Shown: positions 9,100 to 18,874 of the stretch, piece by piece
Layout: every line of letters begins with the position of its first letter
Position numbering within the stretch: the stretch's first letter is position 1
Assembly (NCBI RefSeq): GCF_030544485.1
Contig: NZ_CP130610.1
Span: 2,852,001-2,916,000, forward strand
DNA from: Halomonas sp. HAL1
GTDB lineage: Bacteria; Pseudomonadota; Gammaproteobacteria; Pseudomonadales; Halomonadaceae
Direction of reading: 5' to 3'
Length of the DNA: 64,000 nucleotides
The notes under the pieces: generated by a model
The model's input: the letters and a program-made list of their open reading frames with translations, nothing else
Database searches by the model: none
What the model was told of the DNA's origin: nothing
Position numbers and translations under genes: made by a program

Positions 9100-9198
9100 G
9101 ATTTTGTCGCCCCAGCACCAGATACCCGAACACACGCTTCGCTTAAACGCTGAGTGAAGTGGTGGTGGGTGAGCCTCAGCTTACTGCGTCGTGAGGTG
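9100..9198 (+). pseudogene. Fossil of a LysR gene 3' end
   Basis: The stretch matches the last 100 bp of the LysR gene at 2783-3670. It contains ATTTTGTCGCCCC, then a 7-nt net deletion, then a near-identical run coding VVVGEPQLTAS and TGA, against VVVNEPQLTAS and TGA in the intact gene; GTGAGGTGG follows both. An in-frame TAA replaces an Asp codon, so it is dead. Upstream similarity fades before about 9100. It shows that a related LysR gene once stood directly in front of the phnA-like/SnoaL/GNAT cluster. Confidence 0.75.
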
Positions 9199-9232
9199 GA
9201 GCGAAGAATTCCGGGAGTTATGACAGCCTTAT

Positions 9233-9568
9233 TCAGGCTTTTTTCACAAAGTGGGCGGTCACCATCATGTCGCCGACGCCGTCGACCTTGCAGTCCAGCT
9301 GGTGATCCTTGCTATCCATGAGCCGCTTGATAACGGCTTTGGTGCCCACCTTGAGTACCAGTGAGCTGCCTTTGACCTTGAGGTCTTTGATCATCGTTAC
9401 CTTGTCGCCTTCCGCTAGCAGCGTGCCATGAGCATCTTTTACCGTCACGGTGTCTTCCGCCTCAGTCTCAGCAGGGTTCCATTCGTGGGCGCATTCGGGG
9501 CAGATGAACAGGCTTTGATCTTGATAGACGAGTTCGGATTGGCAATGGGGGCAAGGTGGGCACGACAT
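9233..9568 (-). CDS. yjdM: PhnA/YjdM-family zinc-ribbon protein
   Basis: 111 residues. The N-terminal zinc ribbon has two Cys pairs (CPPCPHC about residues 3-9 and CPEC about 24-27), followed by the conserved PhnA C-terminal domain (DAHGTLLAEGDKVTMIKDLKVKGSS and KVGTKAVIKRL). The family was named PhnA, but E. coli YjdM has no proven role in phosphonate breakdown, and it should not be confused with phosphonoacetate hydrolase. It is convergent with the LysR fossil. A hairpin with T run (AGCCT-N5-AGGCT-TTTTT) overlaps its 3' end. Confidence 0.88.
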   Translation of the reverse strand: MSCPPCPHCQSELVYQDQSLFICPECAHEWNPAETEAEDTVTVKDAHGTLLAEGDKVTMIKDLKVKGSSLVLKVGTKAVIKRLMDSKDHQLDCKVDGVGDMMVTAHFVKKA

Positions 9569-9667
9569 GAATGATGACTTCTGTGGTTTGGTTTAGGCTG
9601 CTTATGATACTGAGCCTGTATACCCTTGGCGAATGCCTTCACACCTGCCCAGGAAAGGAGAACCAGG

Positions 9668-10057
9668 ATGAACAAACGTGACCTGGAAGCAACCTACCGT
9701 GATTACATCACCTGCCTCAATAATCAGGATTGGACGAGCCTTGACCAATTCGTGCATAACGATGCCCACCACAACGGTAAGCGCCTAGGCGTTGATGGCT
9801 ATCGCGCCATGCTGGAGGCCGATTACGAGCAGATACCTGATCTTCACTTCAACATTGTGCTTTTGGCCGTTGACTCACCCCATGTCGCGTGCAGGCTTCG
9901 GTTCGATGTAACCCCGAAAGGTAGCTTTCTCGGCCTTGCGGTGGGTGGCAAAAAAGTGACGTTTTGCGAGAACGCGTTCTACCTCTTTAGCGATAACAAA
10001 ATTAGGGAGGTCTGGTCGGTGATTGATAAAGCCGCGATTGAGGCTCAGCTTGGTTAA
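9668..10057 (+). CDS. SnoaL-like ester cyclase-family protein
   Basis: About 129 residues with a SnoaL/NTF2-like fold pattern: N-terminal helix with Y-x-DYITCLNNQDW, DAHHNGKRLGVDGYRAMLEADYEQIPDLHF, and a closing beta sheet ending in FYLFSDNKIREVWSVIDKAAI. Such proteins bind hydrophobic small molecules, and some cyclise polyketides; the substrate here is unknown. I chose the ATG at 9668 because AAAGGAGAACCAGG lies directly upstream; the open frame begins 14 codons earlier. Its stop overlaps the end of the convergent GNAT gene by 4 nt. Confidence 0.8.
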   Translation: MNKRDLEATYRDYITCLNNQDWTSLDQFVHNDAHHNGKRLGVDGYRAMLEADYEQIPDLHFNIVLLAVDSPHVACRLRFDVTPKGSFLGLAVGGKKVTFCENAFYLFSDNKIREVWSVIDKAAIEAQLG

Positions 10058-10485
10058 ACGTTGTGGTTATCTCCATTAACAAACGAATAGAGCAGAATAT
10101 CGGATCGGTACGCCCAGCCTTGGCTTGCCCAAAACGTCTGGGCGGCTTCGTTCTCGGGAAGAATCATCAAGTGTGATTTTTGGATACCTTCGTTCTTCAA
10201 TGCTTCCAGGCAAAGGCTAACCAGCCGTGTGGCGATGCCTAACCGGCGATGGGCGTTTGATACCGACAAGTGCTGCACATAGCCGCGCTTGCCATCGTGG
10301 CCCGCCATGATCGTGCCCACCAGCTCCCCTTCTACTTCGGCCACAAAACTCAGGCCGGGATTGCGCAGCAGGTACTTCTCGATACCTTCCCGTGAATCGG
10401 CGTCTCGAATCCTCACGCCTTCACTCTCGCTCCATAGGGCAATGGCGGCGTCATAGTCGTTGATGGTCATGGTGCGGTAGTGCAT
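10054..10485 (-). CDS. GNAT-family N-acetyltransferase
   Basis: 143 residues of a single GNAT domain. The acetyl-CoA binding motif A is visible as VQHLSVSNAHRRLGIATRLVSLCLEALK (R-R-x-G-I-A pattern). The last third (LPENEAAQTFWASQGW) is the usual motif B. The substrate amine cannot be told. A second, truncated copy of its first 27 codons lies at 19830-19913, about 90 percent identical at DNA level. Confidence 0.88.
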   Translation of the reverse strand: MHYRTMTINDYDAAIALWSESEGVRIRDADSREGIEKYLLRNPGLSFVAEVEGELVGTIMAGHDGKRGYVQHLSVSNAHRRLGIATRLVSLCLEALKNEGIQKSHLMILPENEAAQTFWASQGWAYRSDILLYSFVNGDNHNV

Positions 10486-10570
10486 TAATGGGGTCTCGCT
10501 GGGTAATCGTTAGTTAACGCGCTGGTGGCCTTGATCGCTCACTTCGCACAGAGCTCATTCGTTATTCTCC

Positions 10571-10599
10571 CACAGCTGATTAGCAATTATGTACAGCAT
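10571..10599 (+). repeat. Direct repeat DR1 flanking the lipoprotein gene
   Basis: Left member of a pair of direct repeats 1123 bp apart. It reads CACAGCTGATTAGCAATTAT then GTACAGCAT and differs from DR2 at 11694-11723 by a few bases and one gap. It overlaps the 3' end of the lipoprotein gene, whose TAA stop lies in it. Confidence 0.75.
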
Positions 10600-11651
10600 T
10601 CGGCTGAGCGCCCGCCAAGCGCGTCAGAGAGGTCGGGGCCGGGATGCAGGCGGCCCGGCCAGCGCAACACCATGATCGCCAGAACGTTGCGGTGTTCACC
10701 ACCCGCCAGCCCCTTTTCCCCAGAGGACGAGGGGATGATGCCGCTGGCCGGGTCCACTGCCGCCACCAGCGCCTCGCGCACCCGTCCCACCAGCGGGTGA
10801 TCCTCGCGGTCGGCAAGCAGGAAGGCCAATGCCACCTCGGCTTGGATGTCGGCCGTGGCCCGAGCCAGGATGTTGGCCGTCTCCCGCTCTAGCGCTTCCA
10901 GCACCCAAGCGTGCACCTCCGGGTCCACCTTCCGCTGATAGTAGCGGCTGTCAGCGATGACGAAGTGGGTCAGGCCATAGAGCCAGTTACGGTACTCGGC
11001 GTCGTCGAGCCCGGCGACTCGATCAGGCGGGTAGTGGCGTCGGAAGGCCGACTCCACCTCCCGGCGCAGGTCCATCACGCCGAGCTGGTGCAGGAAGTAC
11101 GCTTGGTTGGACACCTGAGCGGCATAGATCCCGATCACCGCGGGGTCGGTCAGGAAGGCCGCCCAGTCAACTTCTGCCTGGTAGTCCAGCGCCCGCTCTT
11201 GGTTCTCAATGGTCGGCAGCAGGCCGTGGTACTCGGCCTGGACCAGCCTGAACAGCAGCCCCCGGGCGAAGGCGATCTCCCCCCACTCACCCAGCATGGC
11301 GCGCCGGGCACGCTGCTTGGCCGTGCGCTGCGAATAGTCGGCAACGATCGCCCGGCTGCGGGCAGCCGCGTACCCGGGCTCGGCCAGGCCGACGATGTCC
11401 TCCTCGAGTCGCGCCAGTAGACGCTTGCCGTAAACGTGATTGAGGGCCCGCCAGCGCTGCTCGCCAGTCAGGCGGTAAAGCCGCTGAGCAAAGTGGCGCT
11501 GCTTGTCCTCGGACAGCGTCGGCAGCGCCTGCTCGTAGATCTCCTGGATGGCCAGACCGGCCTCGCGCTGGACGTCACGCTCCGCATGCGGCTCCATGGC
11601 GGCGCAGCCAGCCAACACCAGCACAACCACCAGCGAAAAGAGCTTTTTCAT
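10587..11651 (-). CDS. Putative lipoprotein, possibly DUF3541-like
   Basis: 354 residues with a lipoprotein signal peptide (KKLFSLVVVLVLAGC, lipobox LAGC with Cys16). The mature part is helix-rich and charged, with conserved-looking stretches TGEQRWRALNHVYGKRLLA, DSRYYQRKVDPEVHAW and SGIIPSSSGEKGLAGGEHRNVLA. I recall similar proteins carrying DUF3541, but that is uncertain and no function is known. The start has AAGGGG upstream. The gene is visibly richer in G+C than its neighbours and is bracketed by direct repeats DR1 and DR2, so it may be a transferred cassette. The last dozen residues (GGRSAECCT) read into DR1. Confidence 0.7.
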   Translation of the reverse strand: MKKLFSLVVVLVLAGCAAMEPHAERDVQREAGLAIQEIYEQALPTLSEDKQRHFAQRLYRLTGEQRWRALNHVYGKRLLARLEEDIVGLAEPGYAAARSRAIVADYSQRTAKQRARRAMLGEWGEIAFARGLLFRLVQAEYHGLLPTIENQERALDYQAEVDWAAFLTDPAVIGIYAAQVSNQAYFLHQLGVMDLRREVESAFRRHYPPDRVAGLDDAEYRNWLYGLTHFVIADSRYYQRKVDPEVHAWVLEALERETANILARATADIQAEVALAFLLADREDHPLVGRVREALVAAVDPASGIIPSSSGEKGLAGGEHRNVLAIMVLRWPGRLHPGPDLSDALGGRSAECCT

Positions 11652-11693
11652 GACGGCCCCTTGGTGGTGTTCACTATCGATAGGCCATCATTG

Positions 11694-11723
11694 CACAGTT
11701 GATGAGCAATTATGTACAAGCAT
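11694..11723 (+). repeat. Direct repeat DR2 flanking the lipoprotein gene
   Basis: Right member of the direct repeat pair (see 10571-10599). It reads CACAGTTGATGAGCAATTAT then GTACAAGCAT. It lies in the promoter region of the lipoprotein gene. It partly overlaps an imperfect palindrome (TTGC-x-CA-N5-TG-x-GCAA at about 11692-11710), which could be an operator. Confidence 0.75.
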
Positions 11724-11790
11724 CCGTGGCGCTGACGGCCTAATCTAGGGTTGTGTTTCGAGGTGTTGGGTTTCATCAGAAGAGGTAGGC

Positions 11791-12621
11791 ATGAGCAACG
11801 CCAGCCGGTTTGAGTTCTTCAAAAGTCATCATGTGCCGACACTGACGGTGCTGAAGGCGGCCATTGCGGATTTCAGCTACGCTCCCCACGCCCATGAGGA
11901 ATATGCCTTTGGCGTGACGCTGGCCGGGCGTCAGGACTTTTTCAGCGGCGGCCAGTTTCACCGTAGCCCACCGGGCAACGTGATTCTATTCAACCCGGAA
12001 GAAGTCCACGACGGGCATTCGGGTGGCGAGCGAGCGCTGGATTATTTGATGGTGTACGCCCATCCGGAACAGGTGAAGCCGCTGTTTGCCGATGCCCTGG
12101 GGCACACGCGTGGCGCTGATTTCCGCTCCCATCAAACGCTGATTCAGGATGCGCCGCTGCGCCAGGCCATTGTCGAACTGGCACGTTTGGTGACCTCCCA
12201 GGTCGGCAGCTGCATCGATCAGGAGAACGCGCTTTATCGGGTAGTAGAGCGCACGGCGCAGCTGGGCGGCCATGTGCAACCCAGCCAGGTTACGCACCGG
12301 CCGGATGCCCTGCTGGGCTTGGCGCGGGAGTATATCCACGCGCATCTGGAAGCGGATATGTCGCTGGACGACATCAGCCAGGCCGCACACCTGTCCAAGT
12401 ACCATTTCTTGCGTCTGTTCCGTCAGCATTTCGGCATGACGCCGCACCAATACGTGATGAATGGCCGGGTCAATGCGGCCCGCGCCGCGCTCGACCAGGG
12501 CACTTCGTTGACCGAGGTAGCACTCCGCTTTGGCTTTGCCGACCTGAGCCATTTCAATCGCCGCTTCAAGCGTATTTATGGTATGACGCCCCACCAATAT
12601 CAGCGCGATATCGCCCGCTAG
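11791..12621 (+). CDS. AraC-family transcriptional regulator with cupin sensor
   Basis: 276 residues. The N-terminal AraC cupin domain (residues about 20-130: YAPHAHEEYAFGVTLAGRQ, PPGNVILFNPEEVHDGHSG) would bind a small effector. The C-terminal pair of helix-turn-helix motifs is clear (LDDISQAAHLSKYHFLRLFRQHFG and LTEVALRFGFADLSHFNRRF). AGAGGTAGGC precedes the ATG. Only 25 nt downstream lies a LysE-family exporter gene, an arrangement in which the AraC protein usually activates export of its own effector. Confidence 0.92.
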   Translation: MSNASRFEFFKSHHVPTLTVLKAAIADFSYAPHAHEEYAFGVTLAGRQDFFSGGQFHRSPPGNVILFNPEEVHDGHSGGERALDYLMVYAHPEQVKPLFADALGHTRGADFRSHQTLIQDAPLRQAIVELARLVTSQVGSCIDQENALYRVVERTAQLGGHVQPSQVTHRPDALLGLAREYIHAHLEADMSLDDISQAAHLSKYHFLRLFRQHFGMTPHQYVMNGRVNAARAALDQGTSLTEVALRFGFADLSHFNRRFKRIYGMTPHQYQRDIAR

Positions 12622-12646
12622 TCCCACCACGCATAGAGGTTTTACC

Positions 12647-13261
12647 ATGTTAGCAATCATCGCCTATGCCCTGGGCGTCATGTATACCCCTGGGCCTGTG
12701 AATCTGCTCGGCCTGAACGTGGGCATCAATGGCCAGGCCAGACAGTCGGTGGGATTTTGCCTTGGCGTGGGCACGGCGATGCTGGCGTATTTATTGGTGT
12801 TAGGCTGGGCGGGCGCTGCCTGGATCAATGATGACGCACTGGTGGTCGTAAGCGCCCTGGGGTGTAGTTATATCATTTATCTGGCCTGCAAAATTGCCCG
12901 CTCCAACGCCGATTTCAGCACGCCCGCTAACGTCCCTCGGCTGGTTAGTTATCGCGATGGGTTAGTCATGCAGTTACTGAACCCCAAAGCCATTGTCGCC
13001 ACCCTTCCGATTACTACACTGCAATTTCCTGCCGCTGGCATTCATGGGCTTAGCCTAGTGATGTGGGCGTTCGGGCTTGCCATGCTAGCCGCGGGCGCGC
13101 CTGGCAGTTACGTAGTGATGGGCAGTTTGGTCGGCCAGCGGATTAAAAACCCAGCCGTTGTGAGGCGCTTTAATGGGCTAATGGCCGGGCTGTTGGTCGC
13201 CGTGGCGTTTTCGATCGGGTTTGAGCATGTATGGCTGCCGCTTACCTCTTCTGCCAGTTAG
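12647..13261 (+). CDS. LysE/RhtB-family amino-acid exporter
   Basis: 204 residues and about six membrane helices. It starts with the family hallmark MLAIIAYALGVMYTPGPVNLLGLNVG. Other conserved parts are LVMQLLNPKAIVATLPITT and a hydrophobic C-terminus. LysE/RhtB proteins export amino acids or related compounds across the inner membrane; the substrate is not predictable. It is co-oriented with the AraC gene 25 nt upstream and is followed by a hairpin terminator. Confidence 0.88.
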   Translation: MLAIIAYALGVMYTPGPVNLLGLNVGINGQARQSVGFCLGVGTAMLAYLLVLGWAGAAWINDDALVVVSALGCSYIIYLACKIARSNADFSTPANVPRLVSYRDGLVMQLLNPKAIVATLPITTLQFPAAGIHGLSLVMWAFGLAMLAAGAPGSYVVMGSLVGQRIKNPAVVRRFNGLMAGLLVAVAFSIGFEHVWLPLTSSAS

Positions 13262-13284
13262 GACGTTAGCTGATTGCTCAGAAA

Positions 13285-13307
13285 AAAAGCGCCCTGAGGG
13301 CGCTTTT
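13285..13307. terminator. Bidirectional rho-independent terminator
   Basis: Stem AAAAGCGCCC / GGGCGCTTTT with a 3-nt loop. The flanking A and T runs let it serve both the LysE gene (+) and the convergent chemoreceptor gene (-). Confidence 0.9.
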
Positions 13308-13322
13308 CATAACGGCTAGCGG

Positions 13323-14999
13323 TTAGAAGGAGGTCCATTTCTCGGTGTCTTGCTTGCCACCAATCACATGAGTCGGCAAGCTTTTAGTGGCTCGAGGCTG
13401 GCTGTCACGCGGTTTTGGCGTAGCAGGTAGCGCGCGTTGGTTTTGGCCGGTGGTCGCTCCTCTAAAGAACGACACCTCGTTCAACAACGACTCTGCTTGG
13501 CTTTGCAGTGAACGCCCTGCCGCGCTGGACTCTTCCACCAAACTCGCGTTCTGCTGGGTGACACTGTCCATTTGCGAGACAGCGGTATTGACCTGATCAA
13601 TGCCTTGGGCCTGCTCTCGGCTGGCGGTGGCAATCTCACCCATCAATACCGAAACACGCTTAACGCCATGAACGATACCTTCAAGCGACTTGCCTGCTTG
13701 GTTGACCAGGTTTGAGCCGGTGTCGACTTGGCCGATACTGTCCTCGACGAGTTTCTTGATGTCTTTCGCGGCATCAGCACTGCGCCCTGCCAGGTTACGT
13801 ACTTCGTTGGCCACCACCGCAAAGCCACGCCCTTGCTCGCCCGCGCGGGCGGCTTCCACTGAAGCGTTCAGCGCCAGCAGATTCGTCTGGAAGGCGATTT
13901 CATCGATCAAGCCGACGATACCGGCAATCTTGCGGCTTGAGGCATTGATACCTTCCATCGCTTTGACGGCTTGACCTGCGATCTCGCCCCCGGCGTTGGC
14001 TTGCTGGCTGACTTCATGCACGAGCTTGTCTGCTTCGGAAGCATTGTCTGCATTCTGACGCACGGTCGAGGTGATTTCGTCCATCGAGGCCGCGGTCTCT
14101 TCGATATTTGAGGCCTGCTCCTGAGTACGGCGGCTGAGATCGTCGGTGCCTAGCACGATTTCATCGGCGGCGACATTCACGGACTCGGCGTTATTACGAA
14201 CGGACATGACCACCTGCGAGAACTTGGTTTCCATGCTCTTTAACGCCCTAAGCATCACGCCAAACTCGTCCTTGGCTGAAGCGTCGACGTTGTTATCGAG
14301 CCTGCCTTCAGCCATGGCATTGGCGAGTGCTTGCGCCTTGCCCAGCGGCGTCATGATGCCGCGAATCAACCACATTGAGAGCAGGATGCCGAAGATGATT
14401 GCCGCCACCATAACGCCTATAACGAAGTTGCGCGTCCAAGCATAGTCACTTGCTGACTGCTGGTTATTGGCGGCGGCTTGGGTGCTGTTGTGGGTCATGA
14501 GGTCCTGGATCGCCTTAAGCACTTTGGCATATTCAGAACGTAGCGTGGTGGTGGCAATCTCTCTTGCGGCATCATAATCATTGCCGATCATTGCCGCGTT
14601 AATCTCGTCAATACCAGCGCGCAAACTGGCTAACGACACGACAAAGCTTTCGGCTATCGCACGCTCTCGATCATCAGAAACTCGCTCGGGGAAGTAATCA
14701 TCCCAAGCGGCGTCGATAATGGCGTCGTTCTCCGCGACCTCTTGTTGCGTCGTGATGGCAGATGCTGGATTCCGATCACGCTGTTCGGCCGTCACTTTTA
14801 CCCGGTTGCCGAGCAGTGCTTGGTTGACCTTACTAAGATTAGTCAAGGTGATCACGTTCCCCTCATAAGTCCTATTGAGGGCATCGTTGGTTTTGCTGAG
14901 ACTGGAAAGACCGATAATACCGACGACGATTAACATCAGGATGCACGCGCCTAAACTTACGGCTAGCCGCAGTTTAACGCTTCGATTTAGAAGTAGCAT
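13323..14999 (-). CDS. Methyl-accepting chemotaxis protein
   Basis: 558 residues: TM1 at about 10-31, a periplasmic four-helix-bundle ligand domain (about 35-185), TM2 at about 188-210, HAMP, then a long coiled signalling domain with the conserved hairpin tip ([36 protein letters not shown]). It senses an unknown periplasmic ligand and controls CheA. The protein ends in EKWTSF, a W-x-x-F tail of the kind that tethers CheR/CheB in E. coli Tar and Tsr. Its promoter region faces the ptx operon; whether it reports phosphite or phosphate status is speculation. Confidence 0.93.
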   Translation of the reverse strand: MLLLNRSVKLRLAVSLGACILMLIVVGIIGLSSLSKTNDALNRTYEGNVITLTNLSKVNQALLGNRVKVTAEQRDRNPASAITTQQEVAENDAIIDAAWDDYFPERVSDDRERAIAESFVVSLASLRAGIDEINAAMIGNDYDAAREIATTTLRSEYAKVLKAIQDLMTHNSTQAAANNQQSASDYAWTRNFVIGVMVAAIIFGILLSMWLIRGIMTPLGKAQALANAMAEGRLDNNVDASAKDEFGVMLRALKSMETKFSQVVMSVRNNAESVNVAADEIVLGTDDLSRRTQEQASNIEETAASMDEITSTVRQNADNASEADKLVHEVSQQANAGGEIAGQAVKAMEGINASSRKIAGIVGLIDEIAFQTNLLALNASVEAARAGEQGRGFAVVANEVRNLAGRSADAAKDIKKLVEDSIGQVDTGSNLVNQAGKSLEGIVHGVKRVSVLMGEIATASREQAQGIDQVNTAVSQMDSVTQQNASLVEESSAAGRSLQSQAESLLNEVSFFRGATTGQNQRALPATPKPRDSQPRATKSLPTHVIGGKQDTEKWTSF

Positions 15000-15302
15000 G
15001 GGAAGGTCTCGTGAAAGCCCGCAGCGCGCTGCATTGGGTAGGTGGAAGCAATCTCAGTAACCGCATGCGCTCAGGTAAAAGCGCATATTACGAGTAACGT
15101 TGATGCATTATCGGCACGCGCAAATAAAAGTTTAATTTTTTTTAATTTATAAATCGCCAATTTCTTATGTCATTACATGCTACCCACCCCTTTGATGGTC
15201 ATTAACTTATCATCTGCATGACACAGCTTTGTCACCTAGGAGCGCTAACGTTGCATTGTAAGTCACAATAAAGTGAGCTTATACATTGCAGAAGGTGATC
15301 CA
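15000..15302 (+). promoter_or_regulatory. Intergenic promoter region of the ptx operon with a candidate Pho box
   Basis: 303 nt between the divergent chemoreceptor and ptxA. At 15218-15235 two 7-mers 4 nt apart (ATGACAC, TTGTCAC) loosely match the PhoB direct repeat (CTGTCAT). A TAACGT hexamer follows 10 nt later (15246-15251), where a Pho promoter has its -10 element. Match quality is modest: 4 of 7 for the first half, better for the second. The rest is A+T-rich with no gene. The real start of ptxA is 15303 (AAGGTGATCCA before ATG); an upstream GTG at 15273 lacks a ribosome site. Confidence 0.35.
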
Positions 15303-17014
<1,712 letters not shown>

Positions 17015-17023
17015 GGGGGCATT

Positions 17024-17854
17024 ATGAATCAGACCAAAACGGATCCGCCGGCCCTTTCAGCATTCTCTCCTGACGCGGTGCTGGCCGAACACGCGCGCGG
17101 CTGGCGGAGTAAGCTCTTCCAAGTGGGCTCGTTACTGGCAGTGGTTCTCCTGGCGAGTTGGTACGTGGGCTTGCTGGATTTTCGCACCCTAGCCAACGGG
17201 GTTCCTGCCATCGCCACCCTGCTGGGTGAATCGCTACCGCCCGATTTCACCAATGCCAGGGATTGGATGTCTCCGCTGGTCGATACGCTCGCCATGAGCA
17301 TTGCTGGCACGGCGATAGCGGTCATCGTTTCCGTGCCCCTGGCGTTCCTGGCCGCTCGCAATACCTCGCCCCATCCCGTGGTCTTCCACGTGACCCGCAC
17401 GTTACTAAACGCTCTGCGCTCGGTGCCCGAGTTGATTATGGGCATTATCTTCGTTGCGGCAGTGGGTTTTGGCGCCTTGCCGGGCGTGCTAGCGCTCGGC
17501 CTTCATTCCATCGGCATGGTGGGTAAATTCTTTGCCGAAGCGATTGAGCATGTCGACCCAGCCCCAGTGGAAGCCGCCAATGCCGCTGGCGCGACTCGCT
17601 TACAGGTTCACTGGCACGCGGTGCTGCCGCAGGTTCTTCCGCAGTTTGCCGATGTCTCCATCTATCGCTGGGAATACAATTTTCGCGCCTCGACGGTCAT
17701 GGGCATGGTGGGGGCCGGCGGGATCGGCTTCGAGCTAATGGGCTCTTTACGCGTCATGCAGTACCAGGAAGTCAGCGCCATCCTGATTGTCATACTCGTT
17801 ATGGTGACGATGGTGGATAGCCTTAGCGGCCATCTTCGTAAGAAATTTAAGTAA
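17024..17854 (+). CDS. ptxC: Phosphite ABC transporter permease PtxC (PhnE-like)
   Basis: 276 residues with about six membrane helices. The conserved binding-protein-dependent transport motif is seen as EAANAAGATRLQVHWHAVLPQVLP (EAA loop, contacts the ATPase). The N-terminal 35 residues are cytoplasmic. The stretch FRASTVMGMVGAGGIGFEL is typical of PhnE. It sits 9 nt after ptxB and 9 nt before ptxD, so one transcript is likely. A homodimer would form the channel. Confidence 0.9.
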   Translation: MNQTKTDPPALSAFSPDAVLAEHARGWRSKLFQVGSLLAVVLLASWYVGLLDFRTLANGVPAIATLLGESLPPDFTNARDWMSPLVDTLAMSIAGTAIAVIVSVPLAFLAARNTSPHPVVFHVTRTLLNALRSVPELIMGIIFVAAVGFGALPGVLALGLHSIGMVGKFFAEAIEHVDPAPVEAANAAGATRLQVHWHAVLPQVLPQFADVSIYRWEYNFRASTVMGMVGAGGIGFELMGSLRVMQYQEVSAILIVILVMVTMVDSLSGHLRKKFK

Positions 17855-17863
17855 GGAAATCAG

Positions 17864-18874
17864 ATGAAACCAAGGGTTTTCATTACCCACCGGGTACACA
17901 ACAGTGTGCTGGAAAGGCTGGAACAGAGCTGTGAATTAATCACCAACCAGTCAGACACTACCTTACCCGCCGCCGAGGTAAAGGCCCGCGCGGCAACCGC
18001 AGACGGCATGATGGTGTTTATGCCGGACCAGGTCAGCGAGGAATTTCTAGCTGGCTGCCCCAAGCTGAAAGTCATTGGCGCTGCCCTGAAGGGATACGAT
18101 AATTTCGATGTGGAGGCCTGTACGCGTCATGGTGTTTGGCTGACCTTCGTACCGGATTTGCTGACAGTGCCAACGGCTGAACTCACCATAGGGCTAACCA
18201 TCAGCCTAATCCGACATGTTCGGGCGGCCGACGAGTATGTTCGTTCTGGCCAGTTCAGGGGGTGGCAGCCAACGTTCTATGGGCTTGGGATTGCAGACGC
18301 CACCGTGGGTATCGTCGGCATGGGGCCCATCGGCAAGGCTGTGGCAACGCGGCTCAAAGGCTGGGGGGCAACCTTGCTGTATTCTCAGCCAGACGCCTTG
18401 CCCGCTGCGGAGGAGGAAACCCTCGGCGTGGCGCGCAAGTCGCTTGAAGAGCTGCTCGGGCAAGCCGACATTGTCATTTTGGCCCTGCCGCTCAATAAAC
18501 AAACCCTGCATACCATGAACTCTGCGCGCTTGGCCCTGATGAAACCAGGCGCCTTTTTGATCAACCCATGCCGGGGGTCTGTAGTGCAGGAAGCTGCCGT
18601 TTTGGAAGCACTGGAATCCGGGCAGTTAGGCGGCTACGCAGCGGATGTTTTTGAAATGGAAGATTGGGCTCGAGAGGATCGCCCGCAAGAGATTTGCCCC
18701 ACCTTGCGAGCACATCCCAACACGCTATTCACGGCACACATTGGCTCTGCCGTCCAGGATGTGCGGCTGATGATTGAACAGCGTGCTGCCGACAACATTC
18801 TTCAAGCGTTACAAGGAGAACGCCCTCAGGATGCGGCTAATTCGCCCACTATCACTGAGACAACTCCATGCTGA
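17864..18874 (+). CDS. ptxD: Phosphite dehydrogenase PtxD
   Basis: 336 residues, the same length as Pseudomonas stutzeri PtxD. It oxidises phosphite to phosphate with NAD+. It starts [12 protein letters not shown], carries the PtxD substrate loop [20 protein letters not shown], a Rossmann GxGxxG (GMGPIGKAV), and the catalytic triad of D-hydroxyacid dehydrogenases: Arg in INPCRGS, Glu in [12 protein letters not shown], His in [15 protein letters not shown] is highly characteristic of PtxD rather than generic 2-hydroxyacid dehydrogenases. At the cofactor-selecting turn the sequence is YSQPDAL where P. stutzeri has YHEAKAL, so the NAD-discriminating Glu is replaced by Gln. It overlaps ptxE by 7 nt. 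Confidence 0.95.
   Translation: MKPRVFITHRVHNSVLERLEQSCELITNQSDTTLPAAEVKARAATADGMMVFMPDQVSEEFLAGCPKLKVIGAALKGYDNFDVEACTRHGVWLTFVPDLLTVPTAELTIGLTISLIRHVRAADEYVRSGQFRGWQPTFYGLGIADATVGIVGMGPIGKAVATRLKGWGATLLYSQPDALPAAEEETLGVARKSLEELLGQADIVILALPLNKQTLHTMNSARLALMKPGAFLINPCRGSVVQEAAVLEALESGQLGGYAADVFEMEDWAREDRPQEICPTLRAHPNTLFTAHIGSAVQDVRLMIEQRAADNILQALQGERPQDAANSPTITETTPC

Noticed and set aside
9233..9568. phnA as part of a phosphonate breakdown pathway linked to ptx
   Set aside because: YjdM/PhnA zinc-ribbon proteins have no proven phosphonate role, the gene is 6 kb from ptx and no C-P lyase or phosphonatase gene is present.
10644..11702. Several long plus-strand frames opposite the lipoprotein gene
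   Set aside because: They are shadows caused by high G+C; the minus frame has signal peptide, lipobox and ribosome site.
15256..15285. Sigma-70 promoter TTGTAA-N18-TATACA directly before ptxA
   Set aside because: Transcription would start only about 10 nt before the ATG at 15303, inside the ribosome site; an upstream promoter is more likely.
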